DNA of 64,000 nucleotides from Blattamonas nauphoetae (taxonomy: Eukaryota; Preaxostyla; Oxymonadida): assembly GCA_033064195.1 (NCBI GenBank), contig JARBJD010000276.1, forward strand, positions 35,589-99,588, in the 5' to 3' direction. The notes beneath the pieces are model-generated. The model was not told where the DNA came from. It saw nothing but the letters and a program-made list of their open reading frames with translations, and ran no database searches. Of this stretch, positions 1 through 10,372 are shown in pieces; the first letter of the stretch is position 1, and every line of letters starts with the position of its first letter. The translations under genes and the position numbers were made by a program.

Positions 1-689
1 CCCAGAACTTCCTGCGAGTTGAACGAGCATCCAATAATCGAGATTGAATGCGATGCTCCACAATCTGGAAATTCTGAAGTTTCCACAAGACCACGCAATA
101 GGCCACTTTCACTCGAGATCGAGCATTGGTTCACCACAACTGACGATTCTGTTCCTGATTCCTCGAATGTCGATGGCGAAATCAGAATCGCACATGTCCA
201 CGAAGACAAGTCAATTCTGCTTTTAGATATCATCAGAATGCTGTCTGAAACAATTGCTAGTATTGTTGGACATGCTTCATTCTTCTGTTTTCCAGCTTCT
301 TCAAAATTGGCGATGAGCGAAAAGTGGAGTGATTTCAACGACATCGTTGAGTTGGTCAATGAGAATACATAATTCTCACCAGTGCGTATGCAGAACTTTG
401 CTTCATTTCTGTTGCTGTCGGACCCAGATTGCGGGATAATGTGGGCTTCCTGTGATGGACTTTTGTTCGACAGTTCTCCAGACAATTGAAGACATCTGTT
501 TGTGATTTCGATGTTGTTTCCAATGTATGTTCCTTCTGGAATTGATGTAAGTTGAAATTGATTCGATTTTGGAATGGTACAGTGTGATATGGTGTCCAGA
601 AGGGAATCCAAAATTGTTGGACCTGCTGTTCGAGAAGGACCGGCGAATATGGGTTGCAAGAGGCAGAGAAGGAGCGAGAGCGGGATCAT
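1..689 (-). CDS. Secreted/surface protein, N-terminal part (runs off window)
   Basis: An open reading frame starts at an ATG at 689 and reads leftward to the window edge with no stop, so only about 229 N-terminal residues are seen. It begins with a short hydrophobic signal peptide (MIPLSLLLCLLQPIFA) and continues as Ser/Thr/Asn-rich sequence with spaced cysteines and short alternating hydrophobic stretches. This resembles the ectodomain of the receptor gene starting at 973, from which it is transcribed divergently. By analogy it is a cell-surface protein of the same beta-helix-like family, possibly also with a membrane segment and kinase-like tail beyond the window. The function is unknown. 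The frame is clean, so the call that it is coding is fairly secure. Confidence 0.72.
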   Translation of the reverse strand, partial: MIPLSLLLCLLQPIFAGPSRTAGPTILDSLLDTISHCTIPKSNQFQLTSIPEGTYIGNNIEITNRCLQLSGELSNKSPSQEAHIIPQSGSDSNRNEAKFCIRTGENYVFSLTNSTMSLKSLHFSLIANFEEAGKQKNEACPTILAIVSDSILMISKSRIDLSSWTCAILISPSTFEESGTESSVVVNQCSISSESGLLRGLVETSEFPDCGASHSISIIGCSFNSQEVL

Positions 690-972
690 GATTTGCGGGA
701 GAGATAGATCGAGACTAGATTCTCGAGGGGAGAGAAAAATGGATGGAGATCGAACCCTTTCTTTGATGGATTCTGGATTTGACTGAAAGATGTTTATCAC
801 CTCCTCATCCCGTCCGAACGACCTCTTAATCTGTTTAAATCAATTAACTGTCGTTTCAGATGTATCTCGTCATCATTTTCAATCATCACCGATCAAACCC
901 TTTCTTCAGTCTTACTCGAAATCTGATCGTTCTCAATCTTATCCCGTCAAGTGCTTTAGATTTCAATCACTG
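690..972. promoter_or_regulatory. Head-to-head intergenic/promoter region
   Basis: About 280 bp separate the two divergent signal-peptide starts (689 on minus, 973 on plus). This is the only place where both promoters can lie. No TATA box or other core element could be assigned. An in-frame ATG at 790 would extend the right-hand protein by 61 residues, but those residues precede the signal peptide and look non-coding, so I treat this stretch as regulatory. Confidence 0.4.
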
Positions 973-3900
973 ATGATGATGCATATCTCTGTCATCGCAA
1001 TATTTCTCTCCATTTTGAAACCTCACATCTCTCCATTATCATCGACACATATGGTCAACTTGGACAACATCATCAAACAGTCATCCCGAAGTAAATCATC
1101 AGACTCTTCACAGCCCGTCTCACTCCCGGATGGTGTTGTGCATGCACATGATTTTCCGCTTATTTCCTCAAGCATCGTGGTGAACGGCGGACACCAAACA
1201 GTTCTCAAATATCTGGATGGCAACCGTGACAGAGAGAATCCGATCGCGAAAGAAGTCAACCATATTCCGTCAAATGGAATCAACAGCCTTTTCGATCTCC
1301 AGAATGCATCACTATCGCTTCAGCGTGTTGTTATGGACATGTCATCTGAGTCTGCCAATCAGGACGTTCGATGTGCTGTGCTTGCTTCTTCAACGATTTT
1401 CATCTCTTTTTGCGAGTTTTTCTGGACAGATCTGAAGTCACTGTTTGTTCTTCGATCAGGCTCGCCCTCCGAACAAGCCTCATCGTCAGTCACGTTGGCG
1501 TGGTGCTCGCTGAAGAATTCTGTGGGTCATCTGATGCCGATTGTGGAAGACATGCGGAAAGACATCACTGCAGGTGCTATCGATCTGAATATGGTTGGGA
1601 CGAGGATCGACAACATGAAAGTTGTTGGACCAGATGGCGTGGGCGTCTCGCAGACTAACCATCACAATGACCTCTCCTCTTTCGAGGGAATATCAACGAC
1701 AGTGTCCGAACTGCGAATTCTGAACGTATCATCTCTGCCAAAGGAAGTGAAGGAAGTGTCGTCGCTGTTTTCGCAGAGAATGGTTGGATGTGGGATTTGG
1801 GGAAGCAACAACCATCTTTCGGGAAGTGTACTGCGAGATGTGAATGGAGGAGGGTCATTTCTGTGCTCGAACAGCACGTTCGACTGGTGCCACACGACAT
1901 CCTCCGAACGACCTTCGATCGTCCGCAGCACTTCCCAGACCATCGACAACCACTCAACCATTCGTAAAATCTCCAACCAAGCCGAACCTGGTGACGATCC
2001 AAACGATCCATATACGGGGAAACTGTATGATGATTCCAGCCGGTTCATAACCAGGGATGTCCCCATCACATTCACCCGATGCCAGTTCACAAACATGAAA
2101 TACACAGCCACCTCAGTATCGGAGATATTGGCTGGTGGATCAGCCATCTTCCTCAATTATTCAACCAACCCCGCATCAATCATCTCGTGCAGCTTCTCAA
2201 AGTGTTCGGTCACAAGCACGTTCGCCGTGTATGGAGGATGCGTCTACATGTATTACATGCGCACATCGACCATCACCATCGACGCCTGCTCCTTCGACGA
2301 TTGGTATCCGACGAACGATGCCAACACCAAACAGTCTGGAGGCGGAATCGGCGCCCATTCAACCTCAGCTCCGCTTCAAATCACAAATACCAACTTCACG
2401 TTGAGTGGAGACACGACAAACAAAAACAATGGCGGCTTCTTTGCGTCTCTCTCAGGATTTACAACACAATCCTCCACTCTTGCGAACTGTCGTTTCATCG
2501 GTGAATCGAAGACAACAGGTCGTGTCATGCATCTCGATTCAACCTCGTCACAGTATCAACCATCTACGACCCTCACAGTGACCGATTCGCAGATTCTCAA
2601 CACCAATTCTCAGCTTGAAATCAACTCCATTACCTTCGAGTCGTCGTCAGGGTTCACACGAACTGAAATCACCAACACATCGATCCAGTATTCATCCAAA
2701 ACGAGTTCCACACGTCCCTTTCTCTTTGTCGACTGCAAACTCGATAACTCTTCAGTCAATTCAATGGGCCTCATGATGTTTCTCATCTCTGGGACCTCGT
2801 TTACTGGCAAGCCGATTGACACATCAAAGTCGTACATCCATCTCCAATCTTCAAGCCATGTTGTCATCCACAACTGTGACTTCACAGACTGTTCACCATC
2901 AGCTTCAAAATACCTTATTTACTCGTACATAGCTCGATCGCTGGTTTTGGACATTTGCTCCTTCACGCGGTGCACTGGAGGGTCTTCGATCGTCTACGTC
3001 GAAAAAGCATATGCCTTCTTATACTTCTGCATCTTCGCCGATGTGACTGACACGAATTCCAGTGTCATCACGTTATATGCAAACCACGCCAATTTCTTCG
3101 AATCATGCCGTTTTAATCTGGGGGAGACAAAGAATGTGGATGTCTACATTCCAACGATTCAATTCACATATCTGAACGACACTGCTGTGATCGGATGCAC
3201 ATCCAATCGACAGATGTACTTCGGCACTTATAGCGATAGAAAAGAATTGACTGCTGTCCAGATTGTCAATCCCAAGGCGGAAAAGAACGAGATGAGGGTG
3301 GGCACATGGCCAACAGAACCAGGAGACCCACAACCAATCCCACTTTTCTCATCGTTGTCAGAAGCTCTCAGTGCCCTTACAAATCCAACACTGGACAGCG
3401 TCATTACTGTCTCTACTGGGAATTTCACTGAGGCCACCCTTCTGTCGGTGTCGAAGATCATCGAAATTGTCGGTGCTGGATCGAAAATTGACGATCGCCA
3501 CTCAACGCAGTTGACAACCAATGGCTTCGTTTCGAAATTAAATGGCGAGCTCGCTCTCCGCTCACTCCGACTTGTTCCTTCATCAATATCGTCGGTCGTT
3601 GCTTCAACGGAAGATGATGGCAGTCTGTGTGTGTTGGATGTGATTGTGGAAGACGTCACTGACCACTCCGTCCACTTGTTTCGGTTTGCGACAGGATCAT
3701 CAGAAATCCGTCATTCCTCCTTCAAGACAATCAATTCAACAGAGTCACTCATCTTTGTGTCACAAACGGCCTCCCTCACCATCACAAACACTCTCTTTTT
3801 ATCAATCATGCGAACCAGACCAAACCCAACTCCATATGATACCACACAGTGTGCAAGCTGCATTGAGGGAAAGACGAGTGGAAGAGTGAAAGTGATTTAT

Positions 3901-6900
3901 TGTCGTTTTGGAGCGTGCACAACGAACGGGCGAGCAGGAGCGATCGATTTGGTGAAGAATGATGTTAACAGCGCTGTCGAGATGAGCTCTTGTTGGTTTG
4001 ATCAGAATTCAGCTGGAGAAGAGGTTCCTGACGATGAGAGAGGAGATGATGTCGTCCTGAAGTCGTTCGCTGAACCCAACACCCTTCTCGATTTCTCAGC
4101 CATCTACTCCTTCCCCTCCCCCTCCTCCTTTCTGATCGACTTGTCACACCCCATCGTCCCTCCTCCTGCCCTCCTTATCATGACCACAACTGGTGTTGAT
4201 GATCCACTAACCTGGAGCTACACATACGGTGAGATCACCAAGTCTCTCTTCGAGAAACACTCTCTCCAGTTCCTTCTTGAACATCGTTTCAGGAACAATA
4301 CCAAAACTGAACTGAAAACAGACTCTGGTTACAGCACGACAATGACACCATTCATCTTTCAAAATTCAACCGTCTTCGTGAATCTCAAAAACAACTCTGC
4401 ATCCATCATCACTGTGGATCAACAGGGCGAAGTCTTCATCACCCTCCAAACGGCGTCCTTATCGTTCGAACAGGTCCAATTTGTGTTTGGACAGCTGACA
4501 ACGTCAGCCTTCACTTGTGATAAAGATTCATCGATTGAACTCGTCAATACAGTCCTCAAGCTCACCACTCCAACACTCACCCATCCATACGTCGATTCTT
4601 TCGGTCCATCAGTCATTTTCAAGTCTCAAGGCTTCCTCCAAAACATCACATTGGACCGCACTCCCTTTGTTCGACTCAACCGTGCTGAAAAGGATGCTGA
4701 ATTCGTCTACCAAGGCGTCGCTCCTCTTCTTGCCAGTCCTCTGACTGCCCCATTCATCGTCTGTGAGGGAGCAAAGTACATTATGATGCAAACTCTGACA
4801 TTGAATTATTCATTCGTCAATTCGGCATCGTTTGTTTACGCCAAAGCATCATCTTTCAATTCATATGGGAATCACCTCATGCTTCTTAAGTCGACTGCAA
4901 AAGGCGCGTTTCTCCACATCGAAGATGGCACCGTCCATTTCCAGCAAGATAAATATAATTCAAGTTCAGACGAGCAAGGTGGGTTGTTGTATTGCCACAA
5001 TTCCACGATAACATCAAAATATCAAATATCCAGCTCGTGTTCAGCGAAACAAGGCGGAGTTTTTTTCTCACAGGAGTCCAGTGTGAACATGAATGGGGGA
5101 ACCTTCTCGAACTGCGAGGCTGACGAAGGTGGAATTGCATATCTTTTTTCGTCTTCTCTTCTCATTGAATCGACTACTCTCGTCTCCAATTCTGCCAAAA
5201 GGGGAGGTGTGTTCTTCATCGACTTCGGAAACGACTCCCCATCGTCAGTCATATCGAAGAACACAGTTTGTTACACAAACAACACTGCACATGATGAGGA
5301 TGAGAGTGGTGTGGATTCTGGGAAGGGAGGAGCGATCTTTGTGACAGGAACCACAACTTCAGTGAAGCCTCTCGCTCTGAGCGGTTCATATTTTGAGGGC
5401 AACACAGCTACTTTTGGGAATGACGTGTTTGTCGAGGAGGAAGTGCTGGGAGAAACAGGACCAGATCTTCTGTCGGAATGTGGTGGAGAATCCTACAGCA
5501 GATTCCCACATCTCGAAATCGAGAACCATGATGGAGATGACGAGCTCCTCGCAATCTCGGACTATCTTCCATTTCCAACTGTTCGCATTTCAAGCATTGG
5601 TTCGGATGCTCAAACGTGCAAATGGTCCAAAGTCGACTGCAAGACTCTCGTTTATGCTCTCCCCTTTCTTCAATCAGAATATTCCGATGGACGCCCGTTC
5701 CAACGAAAATGCGTTCAAGTTTACGATGCAATGACAACGGAACCAATCGAATTTCAGAGACACGATGTGCTCTATCTCAGTTCGTCTTCGGACAGCAATT
5801 ATGTTTTCAGTTTGCCTCTCTCTGCGGCTCACAATGACAAGGAGGCAGTCGTGTTCACGATCACTGGTGAATCGAGATTGACCGCTGTGAGGATCAGGTT
5901 TTTGTTGAAATCATTGCACCAAGTTGTGAAGGTGACATCCAAAGAAGGGCGACTTGCGATGCAACACTGCGTTGTCTTGAGCGAGAGCGGCACCACAACT
6001 TCGACATCTCCGATCTGGTGTGTGGGGAGCTCACTCGTCCTGAACACCGTCTCGTTCTCCCCAACTCTCACCACTTCCATCGCTACTCTCTCTGTCCCTC
6101 TCGTCCATTTTACGCCTACCCCTTCTGTTAAGGGGGAGTTGCGAAATGGAACGTGCGATATTACTGGTTGCACTCTCACCAATCTCACATTTTCGAAGAC
6201 AACGTTATTCGAGATCGAGACGAGTGGCCGCGTCAGTTTTGTTCTTCAGTCGATCACTCGAGTCACAACAGATTTGGAACAAGGAAAATACATTTCTCTG
6301 AAGGGACGATCATTCAAACAGCAGATTCAGCCTTCACTTTGGCATTCGAACCCGACAACATCAGATCTGCCCTTCTACGTTGGGGAAGATGTCTCAATGG
6401 ACCAAAAGGACAAATGGAGAAACAACTCACTTGTGTATTGGCTGATGTCTCCGAAGGAAGAGGTCAAAATTGGATCAGATGACAATGCTGTCGATCATCC
6501 GAATTGTGGATCATCCACTTTCCAATGCACCACTCTCGATTCTGCCTTCAAATCAGGTGGTCTCAACGACCTCTCCACGCTCACCCTTTCAACATCAACA
6601 TCTCTCTCAACGAAACTGTCGGTGACGTCGTTGTGGGTAATCAAGTCGTCATCATCGGCAACGAAGCAAGGAATCAAATTTGACCAGAATGGCTCGATCG
6701 AAGTTGCCAGTTCCGAGGCCAACTTATCGTTTGCGTCGATCATCTTCACTGTTGCCGAAACATGTCAGTCAGCCACTCTCTTTGTGGTTGAGGAAGGAGA
6801 ACTCTCTTTCTCGTCGTGTGTGATCGGATCAGAAGACAGTTCATCGCCTCATGTTCTCCCAGCATCAACAACGACTCTGATTGAAGTGAAGACAGCTGGA

Positions 6901-7665
6901 AATCTCATCCTCACCGACACACTGATCCAACACATCAAATTCTCGCACGCCACGCTCGGAACAGCCATTCGTCTTCATCTCGGCTCGACAACCTCCTCAA
7001 GTGGAACAAAACCCATCTCAAACATCTCATCGAACACAGTTGGAAGACATGCCCAAATTGTTGTCTCGACTAACCCGGACGAAAATTCACTTTCTGCCCT
7101 CTCGGAACTCCTCAAAACTTGGGGACCGACCCTGACAGACAGTCCCCGCTACTCCAAAGACGAGATAAACGAGTTCGCTACGATTGACGAGGATGGGAAT
7201 GTGAATGAGCTGATCTACAGTTGGTATTCGTATGATGGGACCACGATGTATCTTCATTCGGAAGGAGGAAGTCACGCGAAATGTGGTGTTTCTGCTCTTC
7301 CATGCTCCTCCCTCTCAGCTAGTCTAGAGAAGGTTGATAATGGAGAGACAATCATTCTCTGTAGTGCTCTGACTGAAACAGCAAACTTCGTTGCCACCAA
7401 AGATCTCTCAGTCAAATCATCCGACAACAAGAAACAAATCATTTCTGTGTCAAGTTCGACGACATTCACAACTCAGGATTCCAATCTCACTTTCGCAGAT
7501 CTTTCATTCGTTCCACTCCCTTCGACTTCATCCCAGAATGCGGAACCGTTGGAGAGAGCTGATTCTCTCTTCCTTGTGGAATCTGGTTTGATAGAACTCA
7601 CAGGTTGCTCACTCTCATCATTTGTCATCGACAATAAACCACTTCATCGATATGAACGACAATGA
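973..7665 (+). CDS. Giant surface receptor, ectodomain part
   Basis: This frame encodes about 2,230 residues. I chose one of three tandem ATGs at 973-981 because a typical signal peptide follows directly (MMMHISVIAIFLSIL). The rest is Ser/Thr-rich, with short hydrophobic beta-strand-like repeats and regularly placed Cys, Asn and Ser, as in right-handed beta-helix (pectin-lyase-like) surface proteins. A module with the pattern C-G-x(4-5)-C-x-[ST]-[LI] recurs near 6505, 7280 and, in the following frame, 7885. The frame ends at a stop at 7663-7665, but the same protein clearly continues in the next frame from about 7622, where the transmembrane and kinase-like parts lie. Expected role: membrane receptor or adhesin. 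Ligand and function are unknown. Confidence 0.7.
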   Translation: MMMHISVIAIFLSILKPHISPLSSTHMVNLDNIIKQSSRSKSSDSSQPVSLPDGVVHAHDFPLISSSIVVNGGHQTVLKYLDGNRDRENPIAKEVNHIPSNGINSLFDLQNASLSLQRVVMDMSSESANQDVRCAVLASSTIFISFCEFFWTDLKSLFVLRSGSPSEQASSSVTLAWCSLKNSVGHLMPIVEDMRKDITAGAIDLNMVGTRIDNMKVVGPDGVGVSQTNHHNDLSSFEGISTTVSELRILNVSSLPKEVKEVSSLFSQRMVGCGIWGSNNHLSGSVLRDVNGGGSFLCSNSTFDWCHTTSSERPSIVRSTSQTIDNHSTIRKISNQAEPGDDPNDPYTGKLYDDSSRFITRDVPITFTRCQFTNMKYTATSVSEILAGGSAIFLNYSTNPASIISCSFSKCSVTSTFAVYGGCVYMYYMRTSTITIDACSFDDWYPTNDANTKQSGGGIGAHSTSAPLQITNTNFTLSGDTTNKNNGGFFASLSGFTTQSSTLANCRFIGESKTTGRVMHLDSTSSQYQPSTTLTVTDSQILNTNSQLEINSITFESSSGFTRTEITNTSIQYSSKTSSTRPFLFVDCKLDNSSVNSMGLMMFLISGTSFTGKPIDTSKSYIHLQSSSHVVIHNCDFTDCSPSASKYLIYSYIARSLVLDICSFTRCTGGSSIVYVEKAYAFLYFCIFADVTDTNSSVITLYANHANFFESCRFNLGETKNVDVYIPTIQFTYLNDTAVIGCTSNRQMYFGTYSDRKELTAVQIVNPKAEKNEMRVGTWPTEPGDPQPIPLFSSLSEALSALTNPTLDSVITVSTGNFTEATLLSVSKIIEIVGAGSKIDDRHSTQLTTNGFVSKLNGELALRSLRLVPSSISSVVASTEDDGSLCVLDVIVEDVTDHSVHLFRFATGSSEIRHSSFKTINSTESLIFVSQTASLTITNTLFLSIMRTRPNPTPYDTTQCASCIEGKTSGRVKVIYCRFGACTTNGRAGAIDLVKNDVNSAVEMSSCWFDQNSAGEEVPDDERGDDVVLKSFAEPNTLLDFSAIYSFPSPSSFLIDLSHPIVPPPALLIMTTTGVDDPLTWSYTYGEITKSLFEKHSLQFLLEHRFRNNTKTELKTDSGYSTTMTPFIFQNSTVFVNLKNNSASIITVDQQGEVFITLQTASLSFEQVQFVFGQLTTSAFTCDKDSSIELVNTVLKLTTPTLTHPYVDSFGPSVIFKSQGFLQNITLDRTPFVRLNRAEKDAEFVYQGVAPLLASPLTAPFIVCEGAKYIMMQTLTLNYSFVNSASFVYAKASSFNSYGNHLMLLKSTAKGAFLHIEDGTVHFQQDKYNSSSDEQGGLLYCHNSTITSKYQISSSCSAKQGGVFFSQESSVNMNGGTFSNCEADEGGIAYLFSSSLLIESTTLVSNSAKRGGVFFIDFGNDSPSSVISKNTVCYTNNTAHDEDESGVDSGKGGAIFVTGTTTSVKPLALSGSYFEGNTATFGNDVFVEEEVLGETGPDLLSECGGESYSRFPHLEIENHDGDDELLAISDYLPFPTVRISSIGSDAQTCKWSKVDCKTLVYALPFLQSEYSDGRPFQRKCVQVYDAMTTEPIEFQRHDVLYLSSSSDSNYVFSLPLSAAHNDKEAVVFTITGESRLTAVRIRFLLKSLHQVVKVTSKEGRLAMQHCVVLSESGTTTSTSPIWCVGSSLVLNTVSFSPTLTTSIATLSVPLVHFTPTPSVKGELRNGTCDITGCTLTNLTFSKTTLFEIETSGRVSFVLQSITRVTTDLEQGKYISLKGRSFKQQIQPSLWHSNPTTSDLPFYVGEDVSMDQKDKWRNNSLVYWLMSPKEEVKIGSDDNAVDHPNCGSSTFQCTTLDSAFKSGGLNDLSTLTLSTSTSLSTKLSVTSLWVIKSSSSATKQGIKFDQNGSIEVASSEANLSFASIIFTVAETCQSATLFVVEEGELSFSSCVIGSEDSSSPHVLPASTTTLIEVKTAGNLILTDTLIQHIKFSHATLGTAIRLHLGSTTSSSGTKPISNISSNTVGRHAQIVVSTNPDENSLSALSELLKTWGPTLTDSPRYSKDEINEFATIDEDGNVNELIYSWYSYDGTTMYLHSEGGSHAKCGVSALPCSSLSASLEKVDNGETIILCSALTETANFVATKDLSVKSSDNKKQIISVSSSTTFTTQDSNLTFADLSFVPLPSTSSQNAEPLERADSLFLVESGLIELTGCSLSSFVIDNKPLHRYERQ
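7600..7665 (+). other. Apparent +1 frameshift between receptor halves
   Basis: The ectodomain frame and the membrane/kinase frame overlap here, and the protein character is continuous across the switch. No GT...AG segment of 30-46 nt with a pyrimidine-rich end, like the introns elsewhere in the window, fits. The simplest explanations are a one-base assembly error or a real indel in a decaying gene. A programmed frameshift is possible but has no visible signal. Confidence 0.5.
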
Positions 7666-10372
7666 AGATGACGAGTCGTGTTTTGTCTCCGTCGTTGGAC
7701 CCAAACTGGCAGATTGCATTTCTGAAGGCGATGATCGATTCGTTGGGTCGTACACAGAAACAACGCCACTGAACCATCTTTGGAGTTTTGACACATTCCA
7801 CGAACTCCCAGCCTCGCTCTTGTTCTACCTGCTTCCATCTGAAGGCCCAGTTGGAGTGTCCTCCTCTGGCATCGACATGGCGAAGTGTGGATCGAACAGC
7901 ATCTGGTGCCCAACCATCTCCCAATCTATTAGTCGCCTCACCGCTCAGAAGACGAACAAGATTGTTGTGATGGACGAGATTGATCTATCAGCGAGTATTT
8001 CGCTACCAAATGGCGTGATCTTCTCAGGGAACAATCCCAACACGCTCTGCACATGTCAAGTCGGTGAATCAGGATCATTCGAAACAACTGGTGACAAAAT
8101 TGTGTCGATAACCACTCTCGACTTCTCGCTTCCTCTCTCTCAGTCTGCTGACGCTGTGATTGTTCATTCATCCGACAAGCTGACACTCTCACACCTTCGC
8201 ATCTCATCCCAAGGGAAGTCGTCAGCACTTTTCATCCGAATGACGGCAGGAACAACAGAAATGAACGATATCATGGTTCACTCGGAAATGGCACAGAACT
8301 CGATCTTATTCTCGCTTCTGGGAGGATCGGTGAAAGTGACAACTCTCACAATCGAAACAGCAGTGGCACAAAACGGAAGTGTTGTGAAGATGGAAGGAGG
8401 CAGTCTGAGTCTGACAGGAATGACACTCACATCAACAAAACAAATCGAAGGACAGTTGCTCTCCCTCGCCAACTCATCTTTCTCACTCTCCAACGTCAAA
8501 ATCGCGAAACAGAACTTCAACTCTCCTCTCTTCACATTTTCTGAATTCGGAGAGAGCACGATCAACAACATGACTTTTTCAGGATGCTCTGGTTCAACAC
8601 TCATCACAGCCAAAGATGGAGAAGAGCTCACCATCCGAGACTGCATCTTCACATCCCTCTCTCCATCACCAGCATCCGACCAAGGTGAGATGTCTGATTT
8701 GTGTGGATGGGAGACAAGCCTGATTGAGATCGAAGCCACAACAATCTCTCTCTTACACACCGATCTGACACACATCCCGCTGGGAGCACTCTCTGTCTCT
8801 GACAGCGTTCTTTCCTTGACAGCCTGTGTCTTCAGTGGGAATTCTCCTTCAAGCGAGGAATGGTCTTCTCGTCGCCGAAACATCAAGTGCACTAATGGAA
8901 CCATGTCGATCACTGGGATCGGGGCAGGCGATGGAGTATCACCACCCCATCTTTGGATCTGGACAGACGAATGCCCAGTCACGAGAGATGATGTCGCTCA
9001 ACACGCCCCACTCTTCGTTCCGACTCTGGACGCGAACGAATCAACCAGCGTTTTGGACAAGAAACTGAAGGAGTATTCCGTGAAGGTGATTGGGACGTCG
9101 ATGGTTCCATGCGGGCTCAAGTTGGAAGTGTTTGAACACAATCTATCCAAATCGAACGAAGGACAACCGCTCAGTTTCGACATCTCGTCTCTCAATCCAA
9201 CCAAATGGACGGAAACAGAACTGTCATTCGTCCTCCCACAATCCTCTCTGAGTGCCATGGACAAGAAATCTGAACTTCGCTGCCGACTCTTGTATGCTGA
9301 TGACCAGACCACAGATTCTTTCTCGTTGACTGGAAAGGGCAATGGAAAACTGTCACAAGCTGGAGTGATTACCTCAATCGTCGTTCCCATTGTCGCTGTC
9401 ATCATCGCCGCTCTATTCCTCATCATCATCCTGATTGTTCTCTGCCGTCGCAGAAAAACGAAGAAAGAAGCAGCACAAGCCAGCCACGAACTGGACATGG
9501 CAGACGAGGCCGACGTTGAAATGAAAAATGAGCTGGTTGAACCAGATGATACCGTCAAACCACTTTTCGGTGCCTCCAAAGATCGCTCACAGCAGAGCTC
9601 GCTTCTCATGGTGAGCGACGACAACGGACACGACATGACAGGCCAGAAGATCGATGCAACAGGCTTCGTTCCCGTTCAGTATGTCTCCGCGATCGGATGC
9701 AATGGCGAGAATGGTGAAATCTCGGTAGATTCACGAAACACGTTGTATCATCGTCTCCACGTCGAGAAGAAGAAGGATCTGTCGAAGAGGACGATTGCCT
9801 TGCAGATTGTGAAGGGACTGGAGCGAATGGCAAAGGAGCGACCATCCAGCGAGATCTTCTCAAAGCTGTCTCCACACTGGATCATCATGGACTTCACTGA
9901 CAATGTCTTCCTCCGAGTCGAGAGCCAACTGCAACAACAATCGCAAGGAGGTCAGATAAAAGGGAGCGAGTCTCGAAACAATGAAGATCGTCGATGGAAT
10001 GCTCCAGAACAGGAGACGAAGGAGGGCGAGAACGACACAGCGAAGGAGGAAGGAGGATACGATGAAATGAAAGCGTCGGTTTTTCGGCTCGGCCTCGTCT
10101 TGTGGGAAATCGAGACTGAACAGGTGCCCTTCGCGGAGCAGGACACTGTGAATGCGTCTCGGCAGATCAAGGCAGGCGTAACACCTCTGATCCACAACTG
10201 GGAAGACGAATCGATGGCGACTCTTGTTCGTGAATGTCTCTCCATATCACCTGACGAACGACCCACGTTGGCAGATGTGAAATCACGACTGAGAGTTCTG
10301 AGCTCCCAACCACAGATTCCTATTCAGCCAGTTCCGAACGAGCCTGTTGTCGTTTCTGGAGTTACTGCCTGA
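7622..10372 (+). CDS. Receptor C-terminal half with TM and kinase-like domain
   Basis: This part continues the receptor. It carries further beta-helix-like ectodomain (about residues 1-560), one strong transmembrane helix near 9370-9440 (IVVPIVAVIIAALFLIII) followed by basic stop-transfer residues (CRRRKTKK), then an acidic linker and a protein-kinase-like domain at about 9660-10290. Late kinase motifs are recognisable: W-N-A-P-E (subdomain VIII), S-V-F-R-L-G-L-V-L-W-E (IX) and S-P-D-E-R-P-T (XI). The ATP-loop glycines, the VAIK lysine, the HRD catalytic loop and the DFG motif cannot be found, so the domain is probably a pseudokinase that signals through binding. The first ATG in this frame is internal; the true N-terminus lies at 973. 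It ends convergently with the gene at 11215. Confidence 0.72.
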   Translation: MSSTINHFIDMNDNEDDESCFVSVVGPKLADCISEGDDRFVGSYTETTPLNHLWSFDTFHELPASLLFYLLPSEGPVGVSSSGIDMAKCGSNSIWCPTISQSISRLTAQKTNKIVVMDEIDLSASISLPNGVIFSGNNPNTLCTCQVGESGSFETTGDKIVSITTLDFSLPLSQSADAVIVHSSDKLTLSHLRISSQGKSSALFIRMTAGTTEMNDIMVHSEMAQNSILFSLLGGSVKVTTLTIETAVAQNGSVVKMEGGSLSLTGMTLTSTKQIEGQLLSLANSSFSLSNVKIAKQNFNSPLFTFSEFGESTINNMTFSGCSGSTLITAKDGEELTIRDCIFTSLSPSPASDQGEMSDLCGWETSLIEIEATTISLLHTDLTHIPLGALSVSDSVLSLTACVFSGNSPSSEEWSSRRRNIKCTNGTMSITGIGAGDGVSPPHLWIWTDECPVTRDDVAQHAPLFVPTLDANESTSVLDKKLKEYSVKVIGTSMVPCGLKLEVFEHNLSKSNEGQPLSFDISSLNPTKWTETELSFVLPQSSLSAMDKKSELRCRLLYADDQTTDSFSLTGKGNGKLSQAGVITSIVVPIVAVIIAALFLIIILIVLCRRRKTKKEAAQASHELDMADEADVEMKNELVEPDDTVKPLFGASKDRSQQSSLLMVSDDNGHDMTGQKIDATGFVPVQYVSAIGCNGENGEISVDSRNTLYHRLHVEKKKDLSKRTIALQIVKGLERMAKERPSSEIFSKLSPHWIIMDFTDNVFLRVESQLQQQSQGGQIKGSESRNNEDRRWNAPEQETKEGENDTAKEEGGYDEMKASVFRLGLVLWEIETEQVPFAEQDTVNASRQIKAGVTPLIHNWEDESMATLVRECLSISPDERPTLADVKSRLRVLSSQPQIPIQPVPNEPVVVSGVTA

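Noticed and set aside
7620-7665. Short intron in the receptor gene
   Set aside because: No GT...AG interval of suitable length with the T/C-rich C-A-G acceptor seen in other introns restores frame here.
8278-9636. Long minus-strand open frames opposite the receptor gene
   Set aside because: They are antisense shadows of a Ser/Thr-rich coding strand; the plus strand has the signal peptide, TM and kinase motifs.
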